Assembly (NCBI GenBank): GCA_937925715.1
Contig: CALAMG010000009.1
Coordinates: 1-64,000, forward strand
DNA length: 64,000 nt
Reading direction: 5' to 3'
Source of the DNA: an uncultured Collinsella sp.
GTDB taxonomy: Bacteria > Actinomycetota > Coriobacteriia > Coriobacteriales > Coriobacteriaceae
The stretch's first letter is position 1, and every line of letters begins with the position of its first letter. Of this stretch, positions 8,605-16,928 are shown piece by piece. The position numbers and the translations under genes are program-made. The notes under the pieces are model-generated. The model worked only from the letters and a program-made list of their open reading frames with translations, made no database searches and had not been told where the DNA came from.

Positions 8605-10521
8605 ATGGTCGCATTCGATCGCAACCCGCAAGACTTCAAGTATCTGCGCCTGCTGTCGAGACAGTTCCCCACCGAACAATCCGCATTTACCGAAATTATC
8701 AACCTCTCGGCAATCCTCAACCTACCCAAGGGCACCGAGCATTTTATGAGCGACGTGCATGGTGAGTACGAAGCCTTTATGCACATCCTCAACAACTGCT
8801 CGGGCGTCGTGCGCGAACATGTCGACGAGATCTTTGGCGACACGCTCTCCTTTGACGAAAAGGGCGAGCTGTGTACGCTCATCTACTACCCGCGCGAGAA
8901 GATCGACCTGGTCCGCAGCCGGCGCGAGGACTCGCCAACCTGGTACAAGACGATGCTTGACCAGCTCATCATGGTCGCGCGCTCACTTTCAAGCCGCTAC
9001 ACGCGCTCCAAGGTGCGTAAGGCCATCCCGCGCGACTACGCCTACATCATCGACGAGTTGTTGCACACGCACCCGGACGAGAACAACTATCGCGTGCGCT
9101 ATCACGAGCGCATCGTGGAGTCCATCCTGGAGACCGCCAGCGCCGACGACTTTATCGAGTCGCTCGCCTCGCTCATCAAGCGCCTGGCCGTCGACCACCT
9201 GCACCTGGTGGGCGACATCTTCGACCGCGGCGGCGGCGCGGCCAAGATTATGGACCGTCTGCTCACCTACCATTCACTCGACATCCAGTGGGGCAACCAC
9301 GACCTGCTGTGGATGGGCGCTGCGGCCGGTGAGCCCGCCTGCATCGCCACGGTGTTGCGCAACAACCTGCGCTACGACAATTACGAGATCCTCGAGAACG
9401 ATTACGGCATCTCGCTGCGTGAGCTTGTCGCCTTTGCCGATGCCACCTACACCGCCGGTGAGTCCATCACCCCGCTGATCAAGGCCATCAACGTGCTGCT
9501 CTTTAAGCTCGAGGGCCAGATTATCCAGCGCCACCCCGAGTTCGATATGACCGACCGCCTGTTACTCGACAAGATCGAACGCGACAACGGCACGGTCACG
9601 CTCGCCGACGCCAGCGTATGGCCGCTCACGACCAACGACTTCCCCACCGTCGACCCGGCGGACCCCTACACGCTCACGTCTCAGGAGCAGCACATCATCG
9701 ACAAGCTCGTGTCAGAGTTTGTCACCGCCGATCACCTGCATCGCCATATCGATTTCCTCTATTCCCACGGCTCGATGTACAAGGTCGCCAACGGCAACCT
9801 GCTCTTCCACGGCTGCGTTCCGCTCAACGAAGACGGCACCTTTAGCAGCATGAACTGCCTGGGCACCTGGCACGCTGGCCGCGATTATCTCGATTTTTGC
9901 GACCACATCGCCCGCCGCGCGTGGCGCGTGGGCGACCGCGATGCCCTCGACTGGATGTGGTACCTGTGGATTGGCTTCAATTCACCCGCCAGCGGACGCC
10001 TGGTGCGTACCTTTGAGCGCGCCTATATCGCCGATAAGAGCACCTGGGTCGAGCCGATGGACCCGTACTTTACGCTTACCAAGTCGCCCTCGGTCTGCGA
10101 CGACATCATGCGCGAGTTTGGCGTCGCGCCCATGGCATGTTCACCGACCGGCCACATCATCAACGGCCACACGCCCGTTAAAACCACCAAGGGCGAGCAG
10201 CCCATCCGCGCCGAGGGCAAGCTGTTGGTCATCGACGGCGGCTTCTGCCGCGCTTACCATCCCAAGACGGGTATCGCCGGCTATACGCTCATCTCGAGCT
10301 CGCGCGGCTGCCGCCTCAAGTCGCACCGGGCCTTTACGACGGTTGCCGAGGCACTTACGCGCAACGTGGACATCGAAAGCGAGACCAACCGTTTTGACCA
10401 AGCAGACCGTCGCCGCATGGTGAGCGACACCGATACTGGCGCCAAGATTCGCAGCCAGATCCAGGATCTGCGCCAGCTGCTCGATGCATATAGAAACGGT
10501 GCTATCGAAGAGCGCGTCTAG
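8605..10521 (+). CDS. fbp: Class III fructose-1,6-bisphosphatase
   Basis: Hydrolyses fructose 1,6-bisphosphate to fructose 6-phosphate in gluconeogenesis. The 638-residue length and sequence match the Firmicutes-type FBPase III, a calcineurin-like metallophosphatase. The metal-binding signatures are SDVHGEYEAF (near residue 48), GDIFDRGGG and WGNHDLLW. A further block, GHIINGHTPVK, lies near the C terminus. The start ATG at 8605 follows GGAAGGTG by four bases. The first gtrA gene begins 78 bases downstream across a long hairpin. Confidence 0.95.
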   Translation: MVAFDRNPQDFKYLRLLSRQFPTEQSAFTEIINLSAILNLPKGTEHFMSDVHGEYEAFMHILNNCSGVVREHVDEIFGDTLSFDEKGELCTLIYYPREKIDLVRSRREDSPTWYKTMLDQLIMVARSLSSRYTRSKVRKAIPRDYAYIIDELLHTHPDENNYRVRYHERIVESILETASADDFIESLASLIKRLAVDHLHLVGDIFDRGGGAAKIMDRLLTYHSLDIQWGNHDLLWMGAAAGEPACIATVLRNNLRYDNYEILENDYGISLRELVAFADATYTAGESITPLIKAINVLLFKLEGQIIQRHPEFDMTDRLLLDKIERDNGTVTLADASVWPLTTNDFPTVDPADPYTLTSQEQHIIDKLVSEFVTADHLHRHIDFLYSHGSMYKVANGNLLFHGCVPLNEDGTFSSMNCLGTWHAGRDYLDFCDHIARRAWRVGDRDALDWMWYLWIGFNSPASGRLVRTFERAYIADKSTWVEPMDPYFTLTKSPSVCDDIMREFGVAPMACSPTGHIINGHTPVKTTKGEQPIRAEGKLLVIDGGFCRAYHPKTGIAGYTLISSSRGCRLKSHRAFTTVAEALTRNVDIESETNRFDQADRRRMVSDTDTGAKIRSQIQDLRQLLDAYRNGAIEERV

Positions 10522-10527
10522 CCCCAC

Positions 10528-10570
10528 CCGCGGGGATTGGCTAAACTTGCTAAGTTTGTCATCCCCGCGG
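10528..10570 (+). repeat. Hairpin between fbp and gtrA
   Basis: CCGCGGGGAT (10528-10537) pairs perfectly with ATCCCCGCGG (10561-10570). Inside the loop AAACTT and AAGTTT can pair again. There is no T-run, so it may be a weak or regulated terminator or an mRNA-stabilising structure between fbp and gtrA. Confidence 0.5.
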
Positions 10571-10599
10571 CGCTTCGGCGCCAGCTTAAGGCAGGTACC

Positions 10600-10995
10600 A
10601 TGCAAAAGCTCCTTGCGCAGATCATGAAATTTGGCGTCGTCGGTGTCATTGCCACGGTTATCGACTTTGGCATTATGAATCTGCTCCACTACGGTCTGGG
10701 CCTCAACATCCTAATCGCCAACACCAGCGGCTTTATCATCTCACTCATCTTTAACTACCTCGCAAGCATGAAATACGTGTTTGCGCACAAGGAAGGCATG
10801 AGCCGCCGCCGCGAGTTCATCATCTTTGTCGTGCTGTCCGTGATCGGTTTGGTGCTCAACGATGGCATCGTGCTGGCGCTCAACGCCGGCCTGGGACTCG
10901 AGGCCAATATCGCCAAGATCTGTGCCACCGCGCTTGTCATGGTCTACAACTTTGTGACCCGAAAGATCTTCCTGGAGGGCGAGGAGACAAAATAG
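10600..10995 (+). CDS. GtrA family membrane protein (first of two)
   Basis: A 131-residue, four-helix membrane protein of the GtrA family, whose members are thought to flip lipid-linked sugars or assist cell-envelope glycosylation. Typical features are the N-terminal KFGVVGVIATVIDFGIMN, the central FNYLASMKYVFAHKEGMSR and the terminal VYNFVTRKIFLEG. The start ATG at 10600 follows AAGGCAGG by four bases; a TTG-initiated extension from 10537 would begin inside the hairpin and is rejected. A paralogue lies 219 bases downstream. No glycosyltransferase partner is adjacent. Confidence 0.88.
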   Translation: MQKLLAQIMKFGVVGVIATVIDFGIMNLLHYGLGLNILIANTSGFIISLIFNYLASMKYVFAHKEGMSRRREFIIFVVLSVIGLVLNDGIVLALNAGLGLEANIAKICATALVMVYNFVTRKIFLEGEETK

Positions 10996-11021
10996 CTCGA
11001 AACCCCTGCAGCATTACGGCG

Positions 11022-11061
11022 CCCACGGACGACGCGCACTCAGCGCAGTATCGTCCGTGGG
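11022..11061 (+). terminator. Terminator-like hairpin after the first gtrA
   Basis: CCCACGGACGA (11022-11032) pairs perfectly with TCGTCCGTGGG (11051-11061). The following T-content is weak (TGTCGCTCGTTT). Confidence 0.55.
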
Positions 11062-11214
11062 TGTCGCTCGTTTACGGGCAAATTTTCAACGTTTGCGGAT
11101 TAGCTCTTGAAAATTTGGCGAGTTCATATTGTTCTTGGCAAAGACCTTACGTTTCCCTTGTAAAAGCTCTAAAGTATCCTCTGCTCGATTCATCAACGCA
11201 TTGGATGTGATTAC

Positions 11215-11622
11215 GTGCGCAAGGCGCTGGCACAACCTCATACCAAGCAGTTCCTCAAGTTTGCTGTCGTGGGTCTTATCTCCTTTGGCATCGACTGGGG
11301 CATGCTCATTGCGCTCGTCGAGCTGTTCCACCTCGACTTTTTGATGAGCACCACGGTTTCGTTTATCACGTCCGTCGTGGTCAACTACTGGCTCAGCATG
11401 AAGTACGTGTTCGACCACCGCGAAGGCATGAGCCGCAAGCGCGAGTTCACGATTTTCACCATCCTGTCGGTGATCGGTCTGGGCCTCAACGACCTGTACA
11501 TGTTTGTGGGCGTCACGTTTTTGAGCATCGGCTACCAAGCCATGAAGGCCATCGCCACGTTCCTCGTCACCTGGTACAACTACTTCAGCCGCCGCTTCTT
11601 CCTCGAGGGCGCACGGTCGTAG
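11215..11622 (+). CDS. GtrA family membrane protein (second of two)
   Basis: 135 residues with GTG start at 11215. It is clearly paralogous to the gene at 10600: KFAVVGLISFGIDWGML at the start, NYWLSMKYVFDHREGMSRKREF in the middle and YNYFSRRFFLEG at the end. Four membrane helices are predicted by eye. As for the first copy, a role in moving lipid-linked sugar precursors for envelope glycans is inferred from the family. The leader of about 150 bases is AT-richer than average. The ribosome-binding site is weak (GGATGTG). A classic terminator ends the unit. Confidence 0.88.
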   Translation: MRKALAQPHTKQFLKFAVVGLISFGIDWGMLIALVELFHLDFLMSTTVSFITSVVVNYWLSMKYVFDHREGMSRKREFTIFTILSVIGLGLNDLYMFVGVTFLSIGYQAMKAIATFLVTWYNYFSRRFFLEGARS

Positions 11623-11648
11623 TCGATTCACTATTTGCTTGAATGTAT

Positions 11649-11682
11649 AACCGGTTGGAATTCCCGTTCCAACCGGTTTTTT
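11649..11682 (+). terminator. Rho-independent terminator
   Basis: AACCGGTTGGAA (11649-11660) pairs with TTCCAACCGGTT (11667-11678), followed by an uninterrupted T-run. It ends the second gtrA. Confidence 0.92.
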
Positions 11683-11721
11683 GTTTGCCAAGAGACCCGG
11701 CGATCCAGTCCCATTCGCATG

Positions 11722-11759
11722 AAAAACGGGCGGCTCGGATGTTGGTCCGAACCGCCCGT
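11722..11759 (-). terminator. Rho-independent terminator
   Basis: On the minus strand ACGGGCGG pairs with CCGCCCGT (arms 11726-11733 and 11752-11759), with inner TCGG/CCGA pairing and a run of five T at the end. It ends the DUF4430 unit. Confidence 0.88.
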
Positions 11760-11781
11760 CTGGCGCGCTATGTCGAGGCCT

Positions 11782-12672
11782 CTAGTCTGTAACGTAATAC
11801 CAGACTACGTTGTCGCCGTTTGAGAGAACGTAGTTACTACAGGCCGTCATGGGCGTTGTGCCGTTGACGGAATACATCCAGCCGCTCGTGCCGCCGTACT
11901 GTTTCTCGGCCAAACCACCAATCGCAGAAACATACGTGCCGTACGATGAGCCGTGTGCGTTGACAGAGAGGCCCAGCGCGCACAGGGCATCGTAGACGGT
12001 AGCGCCTTCGTTAAAGGTAAAGGTGCCACCAGAGGACACAGGATTGCCTACAGCGCTCGATGTGACCGAAACCGTCACCGTTACGTAGTTGGACTCCTGC
12101 GAGCCGACCTGGCCGCCCGAGGAAGCGCTTCCGCCATTAGAGGATGAGGCTCCATCGAACGACTGACCGCCGCCCGAAGAAGCACCGCCAGACACATTGG
12201 AAGTATCGCCGGCTCCCGTATTTTGGGCAGCGGATTTATCGCCAGACTTCTTGCCGTCCTGGTCCTCGGACTTCTTGCTATCCGAGCTTTTATCCGATTC
12301 CTTGTTTGAAGACCCGGAATCGTCCTTGGACTTGGACTCATCTTTTGCGTCATTCGATGACTTGGAATCCTTGGAACTGGCCTCGCCCGAAGCGGCAGAC
12401 GAGCCAGACGCCTTGGTGTCCTTGGTGACGACGCTCTCCCCCGTCACGGTCTGAATGATCCAGTCAATGGACCAGGCGCCACTCTCGGAGGGATGGACAA
12501 AGCCCAGCGAGACGACGATCAGAATGGTGCACGCGGCAGTCAGAACGCCAAGGAGCGCCTTCCGTCGAGGGGCGGACGCCGCCGAAACGGCGCCCTGTTG
12601 CTTTGCATCGTCGAACTGAATGAACGAGGAATCTGGTTGCTTGGGGTCAGCGTCCTTGGACTTATTGGACAC
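11782..12672 (-). CDS. Membrane-anchored DUF4430 (transcobalamin-like) protein
   Basis: 296 residues. A short cytoplasmic N terminus is followed by one membrane span (about residues 40-60, ALLGVLTAACTILIVVSLGF). Next is a long Ser/Lys/Asp-rich linker (about 75-190). The C-terminal DUF4430 domain (about 195-296) carries NEGATVYDALCALGL, GWMYSVNG and NYVLSNGDNVVWYYV. DUF4430 is the C-terminal fold of transcobalamin/intrinsic factor, so corrinoid or small-ligand binding outside the membrane is plausible but unproven. It directly follows the large surface protein. GTG at 12672 is chosen because AGGTGAGG lies just before it; GTG at 12681 abuts the upstream stop without a site. The two genes are probably translated from one message. 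Confidence 0.82.
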   Translation of the reverse strand: MSNKSKDADPKQPDSSFIQFDDAKQQGAVSAASAPRRKALLGVLTAACTILIVVSLGFVHPSESGAWSIDWIIQTVTGESVVTKDTKASGSSAASGEASSKDSKSSNDAKDESKSKDDSGSSNKESDKSSDSKKSEDQDGKKSGDKSAAQNTGAGDTSNVSGGASSGGGQSFDGASSSNGGSASSGGQVGSQESNYVTVTVSVTSSAVGNPVSSGGTFTFNEGATVYDALCALGLSVNAHGSSYGTYVSAIGGLAEKQYGGTSGWMYSVNGTTPMTACSNYVLSNGDNVVWYYVTD

Positions 12673-12681
12673 AGCCCTCAC

Positions 12682-15600
12682 CTACGGACGTTTGGTGAAC
12701 ACGAACATGCCGACGATGGCGAGTCCGATGACGCCGGCGGCAACGCCAACAATGGCGAGCGGATTGGTGCTAGTCTCCTGCTCGGAAGCACTAGAGGACT
12801 TCTTAGCAGTGGTCGTAGAAGCAGCACCCGTATCGGACTTGGAATCGGACTTCTTGTCGGACTTCTTGTCGGACTTCTTGTCGGACTTCTTGTCGGACTT
12901 GCTGTCCTTCTTGTCAGACTTCTTCTCGTCCTTCTTATCGGACTTATCGGAGTCCTTCTTGTCGGACTTGTTGTCCTTGGTCTCGGTCTTGGTCGACACC
13001 GTCGTCTTGGTCGTCGGCTTATGACCCGGGACGACAGCGCCGCCCTTCGAGCCGGAGCCAGAACCCGCGCCAGCGCCAGTGCCGGAACCAGTACCGGTAC
13101 CAGAACCGCCGCCGCCATTCGAACCAGCGCCGCCATTACCGCCAGGGTTAACGGCATTCTTGGTCCACTTGGCATACAGCGTCAGATCGGCCGTCACCGG
13201 CGTGCTAAAGTCATACGCCTGCACGCAAGCCTCATCGGTATACCAACCGCCGAAAGTGTAGCCATCGCGCGTCGGATCGGCCGGCTTGACCAGCTTGCCA
13301 TCGGCCGTAGCAACAAACTTAGTGTCGCAAGCAGACCCGCCGTTGGAGTTAAAGGCAACCGTCCAAGACTCGACAGCTCCAAGTTTAAACAGCGTGCCCG
13401 AATCATTAATGTAGTAGAGATTGCCAGAAGCATCGGCAATGACCGGAGAGTCACAGTACTGGTAATGGCCAGCCGCATCATAAATCTGCGTCGCCTCTGC
13501 ATCGCCGAGCGTATAGCGATACACGCCACCACCAGCAGAGTAGTTGACGTAATCCTTGCTATCCGCGCTGTTAACGGTGAAGTACACATAGGTCTTGCCG
13601 CCCTGAACACTCACCAGCGGAGTAGCAGCAATACCGTTGAGGCCAGCCGGCAGCGCCTTGCCGTCGGCAGCAGCGACCATCGTGGTCTTACCCGTCTTCA
13701 GGTTATAGAGAACCAGAGCAGAGCCAGTAGCCGTCTGTCCGCCGACAATCAGATTGTCACCAGACACCGCAGGGGCGCTCAGATTATTCGTAAGGCCCAG
13801 ATCAACCGTCTTCTGTTCACTCAGCACGCCCTTCGCCGAAAGCGAAATCACATGGAGCTTTCCGTCGTGCGTCATCTGATAGAAGGTCGAACCATTGGAC
13901 GGATCGGCAATGCAATCGGCATTTGCGACAGCGCCGAGCTTCATGGTCGAAACGACATCGCCCGTCGTCTTATCAATGCACTTAAGCGTACCCGCGCTCG
14001 TAGGAACGATGGCATACTTATCCGTCAAAGCCGCACCAGTCCAGTAATAGCCCTCGGCAGGGTCGATGTTCTGCCAAGAAACTTCGCCCGTGGCAATCTT
14101 AATGCGTGCAAAGGAGCCGTTGCCGTAGGTCGCGTTGTAATTCTCGTCATACGAAATATCGACCGTGCCTACATAGACGTACTCGCCGTCCGAAACGACG
14201 GTGCTGGAGCTCTGCGTCAAGTCCGTCAAACCAGGCGTCAGCCACTTGCAGATCAGCTTGTCTGCAGTAATCGCCTGGACCGCACCGCCATTGAGCGGAA
14301 CAATGATAAGGCCATTGGTATAGATCGGACGAGAGGTATAGCTCACCTTGGAGGCAAGCGGCGCAGAGGCAACCTTTTTGCCCGTGGACGAATCGATCTT
14401 AATGAGCTCGTTCTCGGTCGCGATGTACACAAAACCGTTAGCGATGACAGGTTCGCTGCAGTTGGCATACTGCTGGCCAGACTCGGCCTTCCAATCGAAG
14501 GCCCACTTAAGACCGGCGGCCTGCGCAGGCGTCTTGGCATCCGTTACGGTCGAACCGTTGCCGCTGTTGCCGTAGCCGGCCCACTCGGCATCCCAATTAG
14601 GAGTCGTCGCACTCGGGTCCACGACAATCTTGTCGGGATCGGGCATGGGCGATTTTTCGGTGGTGTAGGCAAATGTAACCTTGTCGCCGCTCTTGAGCGT
14701 GACCTGGTTGGCACAGAGAGATGAGGACTCTCCGTTGATATACAGATGCCAGTATTTACCGGTCGCACCATCATAGCCGTAAGAGTTGTCTTCGAACGGC
14801 GAAGTAATGGACCAGTATGCACCACTCTGGGAGGCCTTGTAATCAATGCCCTTCGCCTTCAGAACCGTCTCAATAAGGTCCTGGGCCGTAGAGCCTTCGG
14901 GCAGGGAAACATTGCTTGACGAGCCCCAGCGAGTATTGTTGCCGTTGACATCGGGGCCGATGATATCGGCGGATCCAAGCACCTGACCAGGGAGGGCATC
15001 GCTGTCGCCAGCATACATAAAGGTGACGGCGTCACCCTCATGGAGCTCGTAGGCACCAGCGCCAACGTCGGCGAACTTGTACTTTGCGTCGGACTTGCCC
15101 TTTACGTAGAAGCGCCAATAGCTATTGGTCGCAGCATCAGAGCCACAATAGGTCTTACCGTCAAGCGGCGAGGTAATGCCCCTAAGGTACCAACCCCAAG
15201 ACTCTTCTGTAGCTTTGAGTTTAAGACCAGTCTGCTCCAACAGGTCCTTAGCAGTAGAGCCCGCCTTGAGACTCGTCTGACCCGTCGAAGCCCAAACCTG
15301 CTGCTTGCCGTCCTTGTCCTTACCGAGAACCTGAACAGAAGCATGGACAGAATCGGAGGGCAGCTGGTCGCCCCAGCCACCGTAGAACCACGTGACGGTA
15401 TCGCCGGCATGGATGGTGACATTGTCCGCCGTATAGTCACTCGACTTGCCGTTGATGAACAGTTGCCAATAGGTCGAATAATCTTGGGGCGTACCCAGCT
15501 CAACACCGTTGTACTTAAGGCTCAGAATGAAGGAGCCCGCAGCAACGGCGTCAATATCATTCGCCTCGAGCGCGGCCTTCGTAAGGTCAAGCGCGCTCGA

Positions 15601-16578
15601 ACCGGACGTCACCACATACTGCGCGTTATCGACCCAAGTCTGAGTCTTGCCCTGGGCATCGCGACCAATGACGGTCACATTTGCGGCAACCTGGTCCTTA
15701 ACGACAGGGGAATCGCTACCAGCCGTATAGGCAAACTCAATCTTCTGCCCTTGGGTGAGCTTGACGCTGCTCGCGCCAACCGAGGAAGACGCGCCGTCGA
15801 CGAACAGCTGCCAGTAGGCATAAGTCGCCGGATCGAAGGCAAGCGTACGGCCATCGCTCGGGGATGTGATGCTTTTGAGGTAGAAACCGTATGCCGTGTT
15901 CGGATCGTAATCCGCCTTGAAGCCCGTCTTCTGCTGCAGCTTAACGAAGGCATCCGCAGCCGTCGCGCCCTCGTCGAGCTTGAGTTGCGTAGGCGCCACC
16001 CAGGTCTGAGCCTTGCCGTCGGCATCGATGCCGATAATCGAGAACGAGACTTCGACTTGCTTCTTGGCGACATCGCCGGTTTCTGTCGGGTTCTCTGTCT
16101 GGACGGCAGCCGCGGCGGCAGATCCTGCTTGGCCAGCGGATGCCGTCGAAGACTGCTCGCTCGTGGCAGGGCTCTCCCCCGTCGCCGAGCCTTCGTCGCC
16201 AGTTGCTGCCTCTGTTGTGGCGGCACTAGCTGCAGGCGCGCTCCCGGAATCCGAAACCTCGGCCTTGCCCTGGTCGGCAGTACCGTCCGCGGCCCCCGTG
16301 CCCTCGCCCGGCGTCGTAGCCTGAGCCACAGCCTCGGCGATGCCGTCGGCGCCCTCGGCCCACAGCTGAGACGGTGTGGTGCCAAAGGCCATCGCGAAGG
16401 CCAGGAATGCCACCAGGCCGCGCTTGGCTACGCCGCGCGCAATTGCGCCACGGCGATGCAACGAGGCGCGCTCACGCTCGTCCTCAAACATATCCATTTG
16501 TCCCCCATTGTCTGTACTTGGAGCGTTGCCTTGAGACTGCCCCACGTCATCGCGCATGTTGCGCTCGAGTTCCCCCAT
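12682..16578 (-). CDS. Large surface protein: four DUF4430 domains, PQQ-like propeller, InlB-type repeat
   Basis: 1298 residues. In order: a charged N-terminal stretch; a long signal peptide (about 42-73, RRGAIARG to SQLWA); an Ala/Thr/Ser-rich linker; and four DUF4430 repeats near 175-286, 299-400, 412-525 and 536-640. Each repeat has a YWQLF-, YWRFY- or YWHLY-type core. A PQQ-like beta-propeller follows (about 665-1090, with blades such as GFVYIATENELIKID). Then come an InlB/Flg_new repeat (GYTFGGWYTDEA to LTLYAKW), a Gly/Ser then KSDKK-rich stalk, and a membrane anchor ending FTKRP. No LPxTG is seen. The start at 16578 follows AAGGGGG. A candidate cobalamin riboswitch precedes it. Ligand capture at the cell surface is the likely role, with a corrinoid the best guess. 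Confidence 0.85.
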   Translation of the reverse strand: MGELERNMRDDVGQSQGNAPSTDNGGQMDMFEDERERASLHRRGAIARGVAKRGLVAFLAFAMAFGTTPSQLWAEGADGIAEAVAQATTPGEGTGAADGTADQGKAEVSDSGSAPAASAATTEAATGDEGSATGESPATSEQSSTASAGQAGSAAAAAVQTENPTETGDVAKKQVEVSFSIIGIDADGKAQTWVAPTQLKLDEGATAADAFVKLQQKTGFKADYDPNTAYGFYLKSITSPSDGRTLAFDPATYAYWQLFVDGASSSVGASSVKLTQGQKIEFAYTAGSDSPVVKDQVAANVTVIGRDAQGKTQTWVDNAQYVVTSGSSALDLTKAALEANDIDAVAAGSFILSLKYNGVELGTPQDYSTYWQLFINGKSSDYTADNVTIHAGDTVTWFYGGWGDQLPSDSVHASVQVLGKDKDGKQQVWASTGQTSLKAGSTAKDLLEQTGLKLKATEESWGWYLRGITSPLDGKTYCGSDAATNSYWRFYVKGKSDAKYKFADVGAGAYELHEGDAVTFMYAGDSDALPGQVLGSADIIGPDVNGNNTRWGSSSNVSLPEGSTAQDLIETVLKAKGIDYKASQSGAYWSITSPFEDNSYGYDGATGKYWHLYINGESSSLCANQVTLKSGDKVTFAYTTEKSPMPDPDKIVVDPSATTPNWDAEWAGYGNSGNGSTVTDAKTPAQAAGLKWAFDWKAESGQQYANCSEPVIANGFVYIATENELIKIDSSTGKKVASAPLASKVSYTSRPIYTNGLIIVPLNGGAVQAITADKLICKWLTPGLTDLTQSSSTVVSDGEYVYVGTVDISYDENYNATYGNGSFARIKIATGEVSWQNIDPAEGYYWTGAALTDKYAIVPTSAGTLKCIDKTTGDVVSTMKLGAVANADCIADPSNGSTFYQMTHDGKLHVISLSAKGVLSEQKTVDLGLTNNLSAPAVSGDNLIVGGQTATGSALVLYNLKTGKTTMVAAADGKALPAGLNGIAATPLVSVQGGKTYVYFTVNSADSKDYVNYSAGGGVYRYTLGDAEATQIYDAAGHYQYCDSPVIADASGNLYYINDSGTLFKLGAVESWTVAFNSNGGSACDTKFVATADGKLVKPADPTRDGYTFGGWYTDEACVQAYDFSTPVTADLTLYAKWTKNAVNPGGNGGAGSNGGGGSGTGTGSGTGAGAGSGSGSKGGAVVPGHKPTTKTTVSTKTETKDNKSDKKDSDKSDKKDEKKSDKKDSKSDKKSDKKSDKKSDKKSDSKSDTGAASTTTAKKSSSASEQETSTNPLAIVGVAAGVIGLAIVGMFVFTKRP
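12843..12990 (-). repeat. 12-bp tandem repeats encoding KSDK units
   Basis: The unit CTTCTTGTCGGA is repeated about five times in perfect register near 12848-12900 and continues imperfectly to about 12990. It encodes the Lys/Ser/Asp stalk of the surface protein. Copy number is likely to vary between strains by slippage. Confidence 0.8.
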
Positions 16579-16639
16579 CGGGGTCCCCCTTCCCTCCAGA
16601 GCCCTATGCACACCGGCGGCATACGCCGCAGCCGCATGC

Positions 16640-16815
16640 AAGATGGGAGGCGATCCGACTTAACCTTAACGGCTCAGGCGCGCCGTCCGATTTGCGACGC
16701 GAACATCCCGAGCCAAGAGGAATTACGGTTACTGGTACAGCCGGGGACTTGCACCCCGATTCTCCCAAACGCGCAGGAAAACCGCGCATTCGTGCGTCTC
16801 CGCACCACCATCTAG
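16640..16815 (-). promoter_or_regulatory. Candidate cobalamin riboswitch
   Basis: The minus-strand leader of the DUF4430 operon contains GGGAGAATC, then GGGGTGCAAGTCCCC, then GGCTGTACCAGTAACCGT. This matches the cobalamin riboswitch core order (GGGAA, GGTGNAANTCC, CNGNCCCGCNNCTGT-like). It continues with GGCTCGGGATG and a 3' AAGTCGGATCGCCTCCC that resembles the usual AGTCAGANNNCCTGCC tail. The CTCC of that tail could pair with the GGAG of the downstream ribosome-binding region. The downstream proteins carry transcobalamin-like domains, an independent reason to expect B12 control. The boundaries are approximate. Confidence 0.75.
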
Positions 16816-16928
16816 GCCATCGATTATTACCGTCAAAATGGTATCACGCAAAAGGGCCCCGCACACAGGCGAAGCCCAAGGTAAAAGCTATTGTTTGCGA
16901 TAGGAAATTGCGGTGACGGTCGCAGCCT

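Noticed and set aside
12493..14724. 743-codon open frame on the plus strand opposite the large surface protein gene
   Set aside because: Low-complexity Arg/Gly/Leu-rich translation typical of a GC-rich shadow; the minus strand has signal peptide, domains and ribosome-binding site.
15040..16815. 591-codon plus-strand frame running through the leader of the surface operon
   Set aside because: It crosses the riboswitch and the coding strand of the surface protein; composition is a shadow.
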